From Acidobacteriaceae bacterium (GTDB taxonomy: Bacteria; Acidobacteriota; Terriglobia; Terriglobales; Acidobacteriaceae): 64,000 nt of DNA. The notes beneath the pieces are model-generated. The model did no database searches and was not told the DNA's origin. It saw only the letters and a program-made list of their open reading frames with translations. Shown in pieces: positions 1 through 9,029 of the stretch. Position 1 is the stretch's first letter. Each line of letters starts with the position of its first letter. Made by a program: the position numbers and the translations under genes. The stretch spans positions 124,001 through 188,000 of the forward strand of contig JASHNS010000081.1 of assembly GCA_030041515.1 (NCBI GenBank), in the 5' to 3' direction.

Positions 1-655
1 CGACAATCAGACCTCGTCGCGTCCCGTCCGCCGCCGCAGGATAGCGATAGCGGTGCATGCCGCAGCGTGTGGTCGCCGTCAACTCCGCGTTCACGTCGGG
101 AGTATCGAGATGCACGGCATAAAAGCCGGGCTGGGCCGTTTCCGTAGCGTGCGAGAAGGCTGATCGATAACCGCGTTCTGATTGGTTGAACACCCAGCCC
201 GAATCCTGCCCGATCGCCTCGGTCTGCGCTTCGGCCTGTTGCCCCGGAGCGCCCGCATTCCAGCTCCAGTTGCGCCCCTCCACCAGAGGCATCAGCAGCA
301 CGTCGCCCAGATCCGACGCGCCCGTGCCCTGCAGATGCGTGTGGCTGAAGCCGAGAATCGTGTTATCCGGATAGTGATAGCCGGAGCAGTGGTCCCACCC
401 GGTGATATCCCACTCGCCATTCCATTTGGCCTCGGGCGCGCCGCTGGTGTCCGGACTCACCTGCACCATCCCAAAGGGAGCCACCGCGCCCGGGAACATA
501 TGCCCGTGCCAGCCCGCGCCGATCAGCGGCAGCACGTTCTTCAGCGATTCGGCCGCGCCCCCGGCATTCTCTTCGCTAAGCGCCATCCGAGGCGCAGCCG
601 TCATCGTTCCCGCGGCCAGCACAGCCCAACCCTTCAGGAATTCGCGTCTGCGCAT
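1..655 (-). CDS. GH92-family alpha-mannosidase, N-terminal part (cut by window edge)
   Basis: Reading the minus strand from the ATG at 655 gives an open frame that runs off the window edge, about 218 residues. It begins MRRREFLKGW, a twin-arginine type signal, so export by Tat is likely. It then carries the segments PGAVAPFGMVQVSPDT, GWDHCSGYHY and LGFSHTHLQGTGASDLGDV, which are characteristic of the N-terminal domain of GH92 exo-acting alpha-mannosidases. Those enzymes are calcium-dependent and mostly remove alpha-1,2, -1,3 or -1,6 mannose from N-glycans. The catalytic domain lies outside the window. A strong ribosome site (GGAGGA) sits 7-12 bases before the ATG. The gene is divergent from the fucosidase-like gene and shares a 132-bp intergenic region with it, which suggests joint regulation. 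Confidence 0.88.
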   Translation of the reverse strand, partial: MRRREFLKGWAVLAAGTMTAAPRMALSEENAGGAAESLKNVLPLIGAGWHGHMFPGAVAPFGMVQVSPDTSGAPEAKWNGEWDITGWDHCSGYHYPDNTILGFSHTHLQGTGASDLGDVLLMPLVEGRNWSWNAGAPGQQAEAQTEAIGQDSGWVFNQSERGYRSAFSHATETAQPGFYAVHLDTPDVNAELTATTRCGMHRYRYPAAADGTRRGLIV

Positions 656-787
656 GATTACTGTCCTCCTCGAAGCTGAAACATTAACCTTAAAACATTT
701 CAAGAGACGGCGGCGCCCCAGGCATCATCCGGAGACGCCGCGACGCGCACGCTCCTTTATCCGGATGTAGTCTGACGTGGAGCATCG

Positions 788-2452
788 ATGAACAGACGTG
801 ACCTCCTCCGCACCCTTCCCGCTTTCGCGGCAGCCCGTTGGGGCGCCGATCCCTTCCTGCGCGCCGAAATTCTCCAGCCCTACGCCGGTCGCGCCATTGC
901 CCGCCCCACGCCGCAGCAAATCGCATGGCAGGATCTTGAAGTCGGCATGTTCATCCATTTCGCGCCCAATACCTGGCAGGATCGCGAATATGACGATCTC
1001 AGCACGCCGCTGTCGGCCATTGACCCCAAAGAACTGAACACCGACCAGTGGGCAGAAACGGCGCTCGCGCTCGGCGCACGCTACGTCGTCTTCGTCGCCA
1101 AACATGCAGGAGGGTTCTGCATGTGGCAGACAAAGACCACGGACTACGGCATCGCGCAGACGCCCTGGAAGAACGGCAAAGGCGACGTCGTCGCGGAGAT
1201 TGCGGCATCCTCTCGCCGTCGAGGGCTCAAGTTCGGCATCTATTGCTCGCCAGCCGACCGCCATTTTGGCGCCGGCATCGGCGGCAAGTGCAAAACGCCG
1301 CAGCTCCAGGCCCGCTACAACGCCATCTACCGCGAACAACTGACGGAGCTCTTCACCCGCTACGGCGACCTGGTCGAAATCTGGTTCGACGGATCCACGG
1401 TGACTCCCGTCGTCGATCTGATTCATCGCTATCAGCCCAACGCCATGGTCTTCCAGGGTCCCGCCGCCACCATCCGATGGGTCGGCAATGAAGACGGCTA
1501 CGCGCCATATCCGTGCTGGAATGGCATCCGCGCCTCGCTCGCCCGCCTCGGAACCGCAACCGCCCTCGACAGCGATCCCAACGGCTCCGTGTGGCTGCCC
1601 AACGAAGTTGATGTGTCCATCCGCCGCCCCGACTGGTTCTGGAGCACGACCAACTCAAACCTCGTGCTCTCTCCCGATCAGTTGATGTCCATCTACTATC
1701 GATCGGTCGGGCGCGGCGCGCAGCTCCTGCTGAACATCCCTCCCAACCGCCATGGCCTCATCGACGACAGGGACCGCGCCTCCGCGGCCGCGTTGGGCGC
1801 GCAAATCCGGCGGCGCTTCAAAACACCGCTCGCCGCAACCCGCGGCACCGGCCGCACCGTCACGCTGGAATTCGATAAGCCGTTGCGCATCGACACAGCG
1901 ATTCTTGAGGAAGAAATCGCGATGGGCGAACGCGTGCGCGCATTTCAGCTCGAAGGCAGAAGTGGCAGCGCCTGGACCCACCTCGGAAACGGAACCGCCA
2001 TCGGCCACAAACGCATTCTTCCGCTCCGCGCCGCCGTAGTGGACGCTGTGCGTCTGCGCGTCACCGAAGCTGCCGCGTTGCCCTGGTTTCGCTCCCTCGC
2101 CGTCTTCGACATCGGCACACCCCCGCCGCCGGACTGGAACGCGGCGACGGAGCTGTGGGCTCCGAACCTGGTGGGAAATTGGCGCGATGCGCGTTTCTCC
2201 CTCGATCTGGGCAACACCATCACCGCTGCCGCGCAATATACGCTGCGCTTCATCCCGGCTACGGGAACCGTGCGGGGGTTCTACGGCGTGTCTCTCAGGA
2301 TTGGCGGAATCGCCAGTCCGCAATTCCTTGAGATCGCAGCATCAGGGAAAGACGAGCTGCTGCTCGACATCACGGCTCTGAATTCCTCCATCGTCGTCTC
2401 CGGCGGTGTCACCGGCGCGGATCGCGGACAGATCACGCTCGAACGTCGATAA
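788..2452 (+). CDS. GH29-like alpha-L-fucosidase, exported
   Basis: The 554-residue product starts MNRRDLLRTLP, a Tat-like leader. It shows the GH29 pattern: GMFIHFAPNTW near residue 53, AKHAGGFCMW near 104, and VEIWFDGS near 197, whose Asp201 matches the family's catalytic nucleophile. Retaining alpha-fucosidases hydrolyse terminal alpha-linked L-fucose from glycans. The usual KHHDGF segment is changed to KHAGGF, so this is a divergent subgroup and the exact linkage cannot be stated. The C-terminal third looks beta-rich and may be a carbohydrate-binding or beta-sandwich module. It is divergent from the GH92 gene and upstream of the PNGase A-like gene, which fits a role in N-glycan trimming. 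No strong ribosome site precedes the ATG. Confidence 0.82.
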   Translation: MNRRDLLRTLPAFAAARWGADPFLRAEILQPYAGRAIARPTPQQIAWQDLEVGMFIHFAPNTWQDREYDDLSTPLSAIDPKELNTDQWAETALALGARYVVFVAKHAGGFCMWQTKTTDYGIAQTPWKNGKGDVVAEIAASSRRRGLKFGIYCSPADRHFGAGIGGKCKTPQLQARYNAIYREQLTELFTRYGDLVEIWFDGSTVTPVVDLIHRYQPNAMVFQGPAATIRWVGNEDGYAPYPCWNGIRASLARLGTATALDSDPNGSVWLPNEVDVSIRRPDWFWSTTNSNLVLSPDQLMSIYYRSVGRGAQLLLNIPPNRHGLIDDRDRASAAALGAQIRRRFKTPLAATRGTGRTVTLEFDKPLRIDTAILEEEIAMGERVRAFQLEGRSGSAWTHLGNGTAIGHKRILPLRAAVVDAVRLRVTEAAALPWFRSLAVFDIGTPPPPDWNAATELWAPNLVGNWRDARFSLDLGNTITAAAQYTLRFIPATGTVRGFYGVSLRIGGIASPQFLEIAASGKDELLLDITALNSSIVVSGGVTGADRGQITLERR

Positions 2453-2640
2453 GCCCCGTCGCCCTGGCTGAATCCCACCCTTTCCATCGCACAAAACCCG
2501 AGAAACTGATCGGCTGGCTGGATTCCGTGATCGTATGCTATGCTTCCTGCACTTTTTTTGATCGTTTCCGGGAGCACGGGAACGAAGCTACTCGCAACGC
2601 AGCGGCCCGGAGACTCATTTCGCAAAAAGGAGATTCTTCT

Positions 2641-4368
2641 ATGCCAGTGTTACGGCGCTGCTCGCTCCTTCCGGGGCGATGGATAGTCCCTGTCCTCCTG
2701 CTGCTGATCGCATCGGCGGCAAACTCCCACGCGCAGGTTGTCATTGTCCCACCCACGCCCCAGGTCGGCTCGTCCAATCCTGCCACCGCGGAGCCAACTG
2801 TCCCTCGTCCCACCACCAAACCATGCGTCGTCCAGCTCTTCCGGAACATGGTCTTCGAGAACTACACGCCGCAGACCTTCAGCTACGCGCCGCCGTCCTC
2901 TTGCCCCGGGCCCTGGGCGAAGGTCGTCTTCACGGCAGACTTCACGGTCACGGCCGGTACGCAGTATGACCGCACTGCCGCCTTCTATCTCGGCCACGCC
3001 AACATCTACTACGGCACCACCGCCGAACCGCGCACCGCCCTCAGCCCTTCCTGGCACGTCGAGCGCGACGTCACCGATCTCTCGGCGATTTTCAAGTCCG
3101 CCCAGACTGGCGAAGCCAACCTCGGCAACACCTATAACTCCACCTACAACGGGCTCATTTACGCGGACGCGGCGCTGGAATTCTATCCCGCGAACTTTCG
3201 CAATCCTGCGCCCCGCGTTCCTGACATCGTCATCCCGGTCAATGGTTCCGGCGGTGACGCCGGCACACTGAACACCGGCAGCGACCAGATCACGCAAACG
3301 CTGAACCTGCCGCAAAACGTCGAGCGCGTCTATCTGGATGTCATCACGCAAAGCCAGATCGGCGACGAATTCTGGTACTTCTGCGTGCCGGACAACGAGA
3401 CCGGCCCGCTCGAAAGCTGCGGCAACACCGCCTTCCGCGAAGGTGAGGTCTCCATCGACGGCAATCCCGCGGGTGTCGCTCCCGTCTACCCGTGGATCTT
3501 CACCGGCGGCATCGATCCCTTCCTGTGGGAGCCGATCACCGGCGTGCAGACGCTCGACTTCGTCCCCTATCGCGTCAATCTCACGCCCTTTGCCGGCCTG
3601 CTCGGCAATGGCGAGACGCACACCGTGGCCGTCAGCGTCTACAACGCCAACGGCTACTTCCTCGCTACCGGTAATCTCCTCGTCTATCTCGACCACGGAC
3701 GCGACAAGACCCCCGGCGGCCTCATCTCCAACACCCTCGCCTCTGAACCGAATCCGCAAATCCAGAACAACATCACGACGGACTCGAGTGGCAACTCCAC
3801 CGGCAATATCCTCACCACGTCGCGCCGGAACTTCACGATCAGCGGCTACGTGAACACGTCGCATGGCCGCGTCGTCACCACCGTGTCGCAGAGCGTCGAC
3901 TTCAGCAATAACCAGCAATTCGTCGTGAACGCAACCACCGACGAGCAGAATCTGCAGCAGTTGACGACGGTGCATTCCATCACGACGACCCAACAGGGGC
4001 CACAGTCGGTCACACGGCAACAGGATTTCCAGTATCCACTGAATATCGACTACCTGTACGCCGTGAATTCCGACGGCAGCTCCGCGCAGACCACCACCGT
4101 CCACCAGGCCGACCAGAAGAACAAAAGCACGCGCTTCAACTGGTTGCCGGTCGACAGCAGCAGCCTCAACAACGCCGTCGACTCAACCGACACGCTCAAC
4201 TTCGACGCTTCCGGCAACTTCACGGGAAACACCGGCAGCCAGTCCACGGGAACCTATACCTGGAGCAATTCTCGCGGTGGCTGCTTCAGCCGCACCATCA
4301 CGCAGAAGTCCCAGGTACTCACCTCGGTAAAGGACCAACCCTGGTGCTTCACACCGTCTGCGCACTGA
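2641..4368 (+). CDS. Peptide-N-glycosidase A-like amidase (PNGase A family), secreted
   Basis: A 575-residue protein with a Sec signal (MPVLRRCSLLPGRW..., cleavage probably after SHAQ). Residues about 60-250 resemble the PNGase A N-terminal domain: an aromatic-rich PWAKVVFTADFTVTAG, then QYDRTAAFYLG, a TAEP turn, and SWHVERDVTDLSAIFKS, where plant and bacterial PNGase A proteins have a W-x-V-E-K-D-V-T-x-Y-x-x-L-F pattern. PNGase A enzymes cleave the bond between Asn and the first GlcNAc of N-glycans, including core alpha-1,3-fucosylated ones. The start was chosen at 2641 because AAAAAGGAG lies just before it; an upstream in-frame start at 2527 has no such site and would bury the signal peptide. 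The neighbouring mannosidase and fucosidase support the assignment. Family call fairly firm, activity inferred. Confidence 0.72.
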   Translation: MPVLRRCSLLPGRWIVPVLLLLIASAANSHAQVVIVPPTPQVGSSNPATAEPTVPRPTTKPCVVQLFRNMVFENYTPQTFSYAPPSSCPGPWAKVVFTADFTVTAGTQYDRTAAFYLGHANIYYGTTAEPRTALSPSWHVERDVTDLSAIFKSAQTGEANLGNTYNSTYNGLIYADAALEFYPANFRNPAPRVPDIVIPVNGSGGDAGTLNTGSDQITQTLNLPQNVERVYLDVITQSQIGDEFWYFCVPDNETGPLESCGNTAFREGEVSIDGNPAGVAPVYPWIFTGGIDPFLWEPITGVQTLDFVPYRVNLTPFAGLLGNGETHTVAVSVYNANGYFLATGNLLVYLDHGRDKTPGGLISNTLASEPNPQIQNNITTDSSGNSTGNILTTSRRNFTISGYVNTSHGRVVTTVSQSVDFSNNQQFVVNATTDEQNLQQLTTVHSITTTQQGPQSVTRQQDFQYPLNIDYLYAVNSDGSSAQTTTVHQADQKNKSTRFNWLPVDSSSLNNAVDSTDTLNFDASGNFTGNTGSQSTGTYTWSNSRGGCFSRTITQKSQVLTSVKDQPWCFTPSAH

Positions 4369-4369
4369 T

Positions 4370-4411
4370 CAGGATGCGGCCGCCCTCCGCTGGGAGCGCG
4401 GCCGCATCCTG
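4370..4411. terminator. Perfect 14-bp hairpin just after the PNGase A-like gene
   Basis: CAGGATGCGGCCGC (4370-4383) and GCGGCCGCATCCTG (4398-4411) are exact reverse complements separated by 14 bases, and the left arm begins two bases after the stop codon. There is no run of T after it, so it may act as a transcript 3' end stabiliser or a factor-dependent stop, not a classic intrinsic terminator. Confidence 0.5.
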
Positions 4412-4543
4412 CCGCCTCGGCAGCCGAATTCCTCACTCTCGTTCATGAGTCCGCGCCCGCCCGGCCGCCAACAGCGCGTGGAGTTGAGCGTCCTGTATAC
4501 TACGCGCCGGGCCATTGCCATCCCCGTAAGAGGTCACAACTCA

Positions 4544-7500
4544 ATGATCAGAAGATCGTGGGCGGTTTCCGCCGCGCTTGTTGTTCCCTGTATCTTCACG
4601 TTCGCCCTCAGCGCAGGGGCGCAGGTGAACCCCAGCCTGTTTGCCGGCCTCCAGTGGCGCGACGACGGCCCCTTCCACGGCGGACGCATCTCGACGGTGA
4701 CCGGCGTCATCGGCCAGCCTGGCGTGTTCTACATGGGTACACCGCAGGGCGGCGTCTGGAAGACCACCAGCGCGGGGGTCACGTGGTTCCCGATCTTCGA
4801 TCAGATCACCAGCGTCGACAGCATCGGCGGCATTCAGGTAGCTCCCTCCAATCCTGACATTGTGTATGTGGGCGCCGGCGACCCCATTGGCGGCAGCCTC
4901 GGCAACGGCATGTGGAAGTCCACCGATGCCGGCAAGACCTGGCAACATATCGGCCTCGAGGATACGGTGAAGATCACCACCATCCTCGTCGATCCGAAGG
5001 ATCCCAACCTCGTGATCGTCTCCGCGCTGGGCGATAAAAAGCATCCCGGTGGCGGCGTCTACCGTTCCACCGATGGCGGCCAGACCTGGACCAGCGTCCT
5101 CAAGCCCGCGGGCTACGACGGCGTGCGCGATCTTGACTTCGCCTTCGACGACCCCAGCGTCATGGTGGCCGCCACCCAGGGCACCGGCGGCTTCGGGTTC
5201 GGCATGACCATGGGTCAGAAGAAGCTGCCGCCGCTGGTCTTCAAGTCCACCGATGAAGGCAGGACATGGACGCAGATCAAAATTCCCGCATTCCCCGGCC
5301 GCGTGGGCCTCGCCATCGCCATGCACACCCAGGGCCAGCGGATGTACATCGTCGGCAACAACATTGAGCACGGCTCCGGCCTCTTCCGCTCCGACGACGG
5401 CGGCGCCACATGGAAGCACATGGCCGGGCACGACACCCGCATCGAAAACGGCCAGGGCGCCTATAGCTGCGGCGTCTGGGTCGACTCGCAGAATCCCGAT
5501 GTCGTGTACACCGCAAGCACCGCCCTCTATCGCTCCACCGATGGCGGCGTTACCTTCCACGCCTTCAAGGGCGCGCCCGGCGGCGAAGATTACCACAAGC
5601 TCTGGATCGACCCCACCAATGGCGCCCGCATGCTCGTCGGCGCCGATCAGGGCGCCAGCGTCACCCTCGACAACGGCAAGACCTGGAGCCTCTGGTACAC
5701 CGAGCCCATCGCGCAGGTCTACCACGTCGCGACCGACGATGCCTATCCCTATCACATCATGGCCGCCCAGCAGGATACCGGCGCCGTCATGATCAATGAC
5801 GCCGGCAATTTTGGCCAGGTTAACATCATGGACTGGAGCCCGGTCCCTGCTTCGGAATTTGGTGTCCTCCGCGCCGATCCCAAAAACCCGAACATCATCT
5901 ATGCCGTGGGCTACGGCCCCGGCGGCGGTGGCAGCGGACTCGTCAAAATCGACATGGCCACCGGGCAGTGGGAGAATGTCGCGCCCAACTTCGGTGCCGA
6001 TGCTCGAAACTACCGCGCCTACCGCGATTTTCAGAAGAGATTCGACGTCGCCTTCGATCCCGGCGCTCTTTACGTTGCCTACCAGTGCCTGCTCGTTTCG
6101 CACGACGGCGCCCACTCCTTCACCGCCGCCAGCCCTGATCTCACAGTCGTCAAAGGTAAACCGGAGATTCCCTGCGGCCAGCCTCTGCCGCAACCGAAAC
6201 CCCAGCCCAAACCCGCGACTCTCCCTGCTGGCAAGAATGCCGTGAAAGCAGCCCTTCCCCCCGGAACCGCGCCGGCACCCAACACGGCCCCCGGCCCTGC
6301 GGGCAAGCCGGCCCCCAGGCCCGGCGCTCCGCCCGCGCGGCCGCCGTTTCCCCCGCCGCCTCCTGCCATCGCGGACTTCGACATCTCCCGCCTCAAGCCG
6401 GGCGTGATGTGGTCCGTCAGTTCCAACGGTCAAATCTACCGGACCATCGATCACGGCAAGGTGTGGACCAACGTCACCAACATCACAGATGCGCCGCCCA
6501 ACACGCAGTTCAGCACTATCGATGCGGGCGACACCATGGATACCGCCTATGTCGCCGGCCGCATCGCCCCGCAATTCTTCCAGAAGTTGCCGGATACGGA
6601 GGACCCCGACGTGCCGCTGATCTGGCGCACCACCGACGGTGGCAAGACCTGGACGAAAATCGTCAATGGTCTCCCCTCGGACGAGCGCACCGGAAGCTGG
6701 ATCAACAGCATTGCTGTCGATCCGGATCAACCCGGCCTGCTGTTCGCTGGCACCGAAAGCACCGTCTACGTCACCTTCGATAACGGCGATCACTGGCAGT
6801 CGCTGCAGCTCAATCTGCCCAGCACCTCCATTCGCGGCGTCGAGGTCCACACCGATCATCACCAGAATGATCTGGTCATCGGCACCTACGGCCGTGGCTT
6901 CTGGGTGCTCGATGACATCACGCCGCTGCGCCAGATCGCCGCAAACGGCCAGAGCATCGGCTCAGCGCCGGCGTATCTCTTTGCGCCGGAGGACGCGATC
7001 CGGGCTCGCAAAAACGCCAACTGGGATCAGCCCTTCTCCGTCGAAGTGCCCCATGCGAAGAATCCGCCCTATGGCGCAATCTTCGATTATTACCTGAGCC
7101 GGAAACCGACCGGGCCCATCCAGATCCAGGTCTTCGACGCCCAGGGAAATCTGGTCCGCACGATGTCCAGCACGCCCCCGCCCCCGATCGAAGGCCAGTG
7201 GTTCCCGCGCTACTGGCTCGCCACTCCCGAATCGCGCGCCCTCTCCACGAACGTGGGCGAGAATCGCTTCGCCTGGGATCTGAACTGGAACACCCCGCCA
7301 GCCCTCGATCACGACATCGAAAATCAGATGAACATGGTGGCGCACGATACCACCCCCGGACCGCACGGCCCCCAGGTCATTCCCGGCGTTTACACCGTCA
7401 AGCTCACCGTGGACGGCCAGGTCTACACCCGCAAGCTCACCGTCGTGAACGATCCGCGCGTCGGCCAGAGCCCCGCGCTCATGGCCGCGCTGCGCAGCCA

Positions 7501-8059
7501 GAACCGGATCACCCTGATGGAGTACCACGGCATGGAGCAGACCTTCGAAGGCCATACAGAAGTCCAGGCCGTCGAAAGCCAGCTCGCAAAGCTGATGAAG
7601 GGCAAGCTCCCCCCGGGCGTCGCCGCGCAGGCGAAGACGCTCGATGCCAATCTCAAAAAGATTGGCGGTGGCGCGCCCGGTCCCATGACCATCGAAGCCA
7701 TGATCCGCCGCATGCTGGCCGGTCCCAACCTCAGCGAGAACAAATCCTTCGCGGAAGAAAACAACGATGACAACACCATGGTCAGCATGATGCAGGTCGG
7801 CCTGGACATGGCCCCCACCCCGACACAGATCGCCACCGCGGAGAACGATTGCAAAACCTACAACCACACCGTGGCTGCCTGGAAGGGCGCACAGCAGCAG
7901 ATCACTGACTTCAACACGCTCCTCCGGAAGAACCAGCTGCAGCCGCTCACGCTGACCCCCGTGAAGGTCACGGACGCGGCTTGCGGCTCGATGCCCCAAA
8001 CAACCAGGAAGGCAGGGAAAACGGCGCCCCGGCCAGGGAAGGCAGCGCCCCAACAATAA
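4544..8059 (+). CDS. Large secreted BNR/sortilin-type beta-propeller protein
   Basis: The 1171-residue product starts MIRRSWAVSAALVV with a Sec signal ending near SAGAQ. At least nine Asp-box/BNR motifs (S-x-D-x-G-x-T-W) are visible, e.g. KSTDAGKTWQ, RSTDGGQTWT, KSTDEGRTWT, RSDDGGATWK, RTTDGGKTWT and VTFDNGDHWQ, which predicts one or two beta-propellers of the VPS10/sortilin or photosystem Ycf48-like sort. A proline-rich linker separates the propeller blocks at about residues 545-610, and the last 250 residues form a helical or beta-sandwich tail without recognised motifs. Such proteins are abundant in Acidobacteria and are often annotated as glycosyl hydrolases, but no catalytic residues can be named here. 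The start was placed at the internal ATG that follows AAGAGG; the upstream ATG at 4445 gives no signal peptide at the terminus. Confidence 0.75.
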   Translation: MIRRSWAVSAALVVPCIFTFALSAGAQVNPSLFAGLQWRDDGPFHGGRISTVTGVIGQPGVFYMGTPQGGVWKTTSAGVTWFPIFDQITSVDSIGGIQVAPSNPDIVYVGAGDPIGGSLGNGMWKSTDAGKTWQHIGLEDTVKITTILVDPKDPNLVIVSALGDKKHPGGGVYRSTDGGQTWTSVLKPAGYDGVRDLDFAFDDPSVMVAATQGTGGFGFGMTMGQKKLPPLVFKSTDEGRTWTQIKIPAFPGRVGLAIAMHTQGQRMYIVGNNIEHGSGLFRSDDGGATWKHMAGHDTRIENGQGAYSCGVWVDSQNPDVVYTASTALYRSTDGGVTFHAFKGAPGGEDYHKLWIDPTNGARMLVGADQGASVTLDNGKTWSLWYTEPIAQVYHVATDDAYPYHIMAAQQDTGAVMINDAGNFGQVNIMDWSPVPASEFGVLRADPKNPNIIYAVGYGPGGGGSGLVKIDMATGQWENVAPNFGADARNYRAYRDFQKRFDVAFDPGALYVAYQCLLVSHDGAHSFTAASPDLTVVKGKPEIPCGQPLPQPKPQPKPATLPAGKNAVKAALPPGTAPAPNTAPGPAGKPAPRPGAPPARPPFPPPPPAIADFDISRLKPGVMWSVSSNGQIYRTIDHGKVWTNVTNITDAPPNTQFSTIDAGDTMDTAYVAGRIAPQFFQKLPDTEDPDVPLIWRTTDGGKTWTKIVNGLPSDERTGSWINSIAVDPDQPGLLFAGTESTVYVTFDNGDHWQSLQLNLPSTSIRGVEVHTDHHQNDLVIGTYGRGFWVLDDITPLRQIAANGQSIGSAPAYLFAPEDAIRARKNANWDQPFSVEVPHAKNPPYGAIFDYYLSRKPTGPIQIQVFDAQGNLVRTMSSTPPPPIEGQWFPRYWLATPESRALSTNVGENRFAWDLNWNTPPALDHDIENQMNMVAHDTTPGPHGPQVIPGVYTVKLTVDGQVYTRKLTVVNDPRVGQSPALMAALRSQNRITLMEYHGMEQTFEGHTEVQAVESQLAKLMKGKLPPGVAAQAKTLDANLKKIGGGAPGPMTIEAMIRRMLAGPNLSENKSFAEENNDDNTMVSMMQVGLDMAPTPTQIATAENDCKTYNHTVAAWKGAQQQITDFNTLLRKNQLQPLTLTPVKVTDAACGSMPQTTRKAGKTAPRPGKAAPQQ

Positions 8060-8106
8060 GGACCGCCGGCTGATCGGCTCTGCTTCCAACCGATGAACCA
8101 CGCCTG

Positions 8107-8158
8107 AACCCCACTGGAAGGCTCTGCAACAGACGGCAGCCGTCCAGCGGGGTTTTTC
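8107..8158 (+). terminator. Intrinsic terminator after the BNR-repeat gene
   Basis: AACCCCACTGG (8107-8117) pairs with CCAGCGGGGTT (8144-8154) with one G-T type mismatch, followed by TTTTT. It lies about 50 bases after the stop codon and matches Rho-independent terminator form. Confidence 0.75.
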
Positions 8159-9029
8159 GTTTCCATTCCTGTCTATCGCCGCCAGCGGCATCGCCTTGCG
8201 GGCTTCGTCGTTCCGGCTTTGCTCTTCATGGCGTGCTGTGGGGCAATGCGGATCCTGTCCTCAGCGCGAGCCTGCCTCACACACCAAATTGCCAGTACGC
8301 GGCGCAACTCTTCGGCGCTGCAACCCGTCTGCTGGGTAGGCATGGAGTGCCTGCCCGGAGTGTGATTTCGGTCACTTTCCCCAGTTTTGCGGTTACTATA
8401 AAGCTACAAACAGGAGTTCCGCCTGCGTAAGCTGACTATCCTTTTCTGGCTCTTGCTCCCGTCGCTCGCTTTGGCGGCTCCGCACAGCGCAGCGCGTCCG
8501 GCGCTCCGTGCCGCGCATCGCGTGGTGCTGGCCCCAGGCACGGATTGCGGCGAGCGAACCCAGGCAAAGAATACGGTTCCCGGTCCGCTGCCATCGCTGC
8601 AGGCTGTCGCCGCGGGCCAGGAGGATTCCTCCCATCACCCGAGGCACCGCCGGCAATTGGCGGTCCTGGTCGATAATCGCGCCTCCTCCGTCGAAGCGGA
8701 ACCGGCACAGGCCCGTACGGCCGAGCGCCCGCCATTCTCCTCCCCATTCTTCCTTCCCGGACGTTCTCCTCCGTCCTGCTGATTCCACTGCTCTTCATTC
8801 GCTTCGTCTGACTGGGGCGTAACCGCCGCGGTGCAACCCATCGCTTGCGTCAGGCTTTGTTCCCGCCGTTGGGAGCATCGCCGGGCAGCGGCGGGTTCCG
8901 TTTACCCCGGAAAAGAGGCGAGGCTCTCGTCAATCCCCGATCCGCCTTCCCCACGCTGGATTCGGATCGGTTATCAGGCACGGTGCGGGCCAGCCAGGCG
9001 CCCGTCCCTGCCGGAGGTTTCTGGAGCTC
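8159..9029. other. Intergenic region upstream of the efflux operon
   Basis: About 870 bp between the terminator and the outer membrane factor gene. It contains a weak candidate small gene (8423-8782) and a TATAAA at 8397-8402 without a good -35 partner. I see no RNA gene, no repeat and no recognisable regulator in it. Confidence 0.4.
8423..8782 (+). CDS. Possible small secreted protein with a CTG start (uncertain)
   Basis: Reading from the CTG at 8423, six bases after CAGGAG, gives (M)RKLTILFWLLLPSLALAAP, a convincing signal peptide, then about 95 residues rich in Arg, Pro and Ala without any recognised domain. There is no ATG, GTG or TTG giving a complete signal peptide in this frame. The base composition of the mature part looks no more coding than its antisense. 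It could be a real small exported protein or chance; the ribosome site plus signal peptide is the only support. Confidence 0.25.
   Translation: MRKLTILFWLLLPSLALAAPHSAARPALRAAHRVVLAPGTDCGERTQAKNTVPGPLPSLQAVAAGQEDSSHHPRHRRQLAVLVDNRASSVEAEPAQARTAERPPFSSPFFLPGRSPPSC

Noticed and set aside
4541-6862. A 773-residue minus-strand open frame opposite the BNR protein gene
   Set aside because: Shadow of the repeat-containing plus-strand gene; no family motifs.
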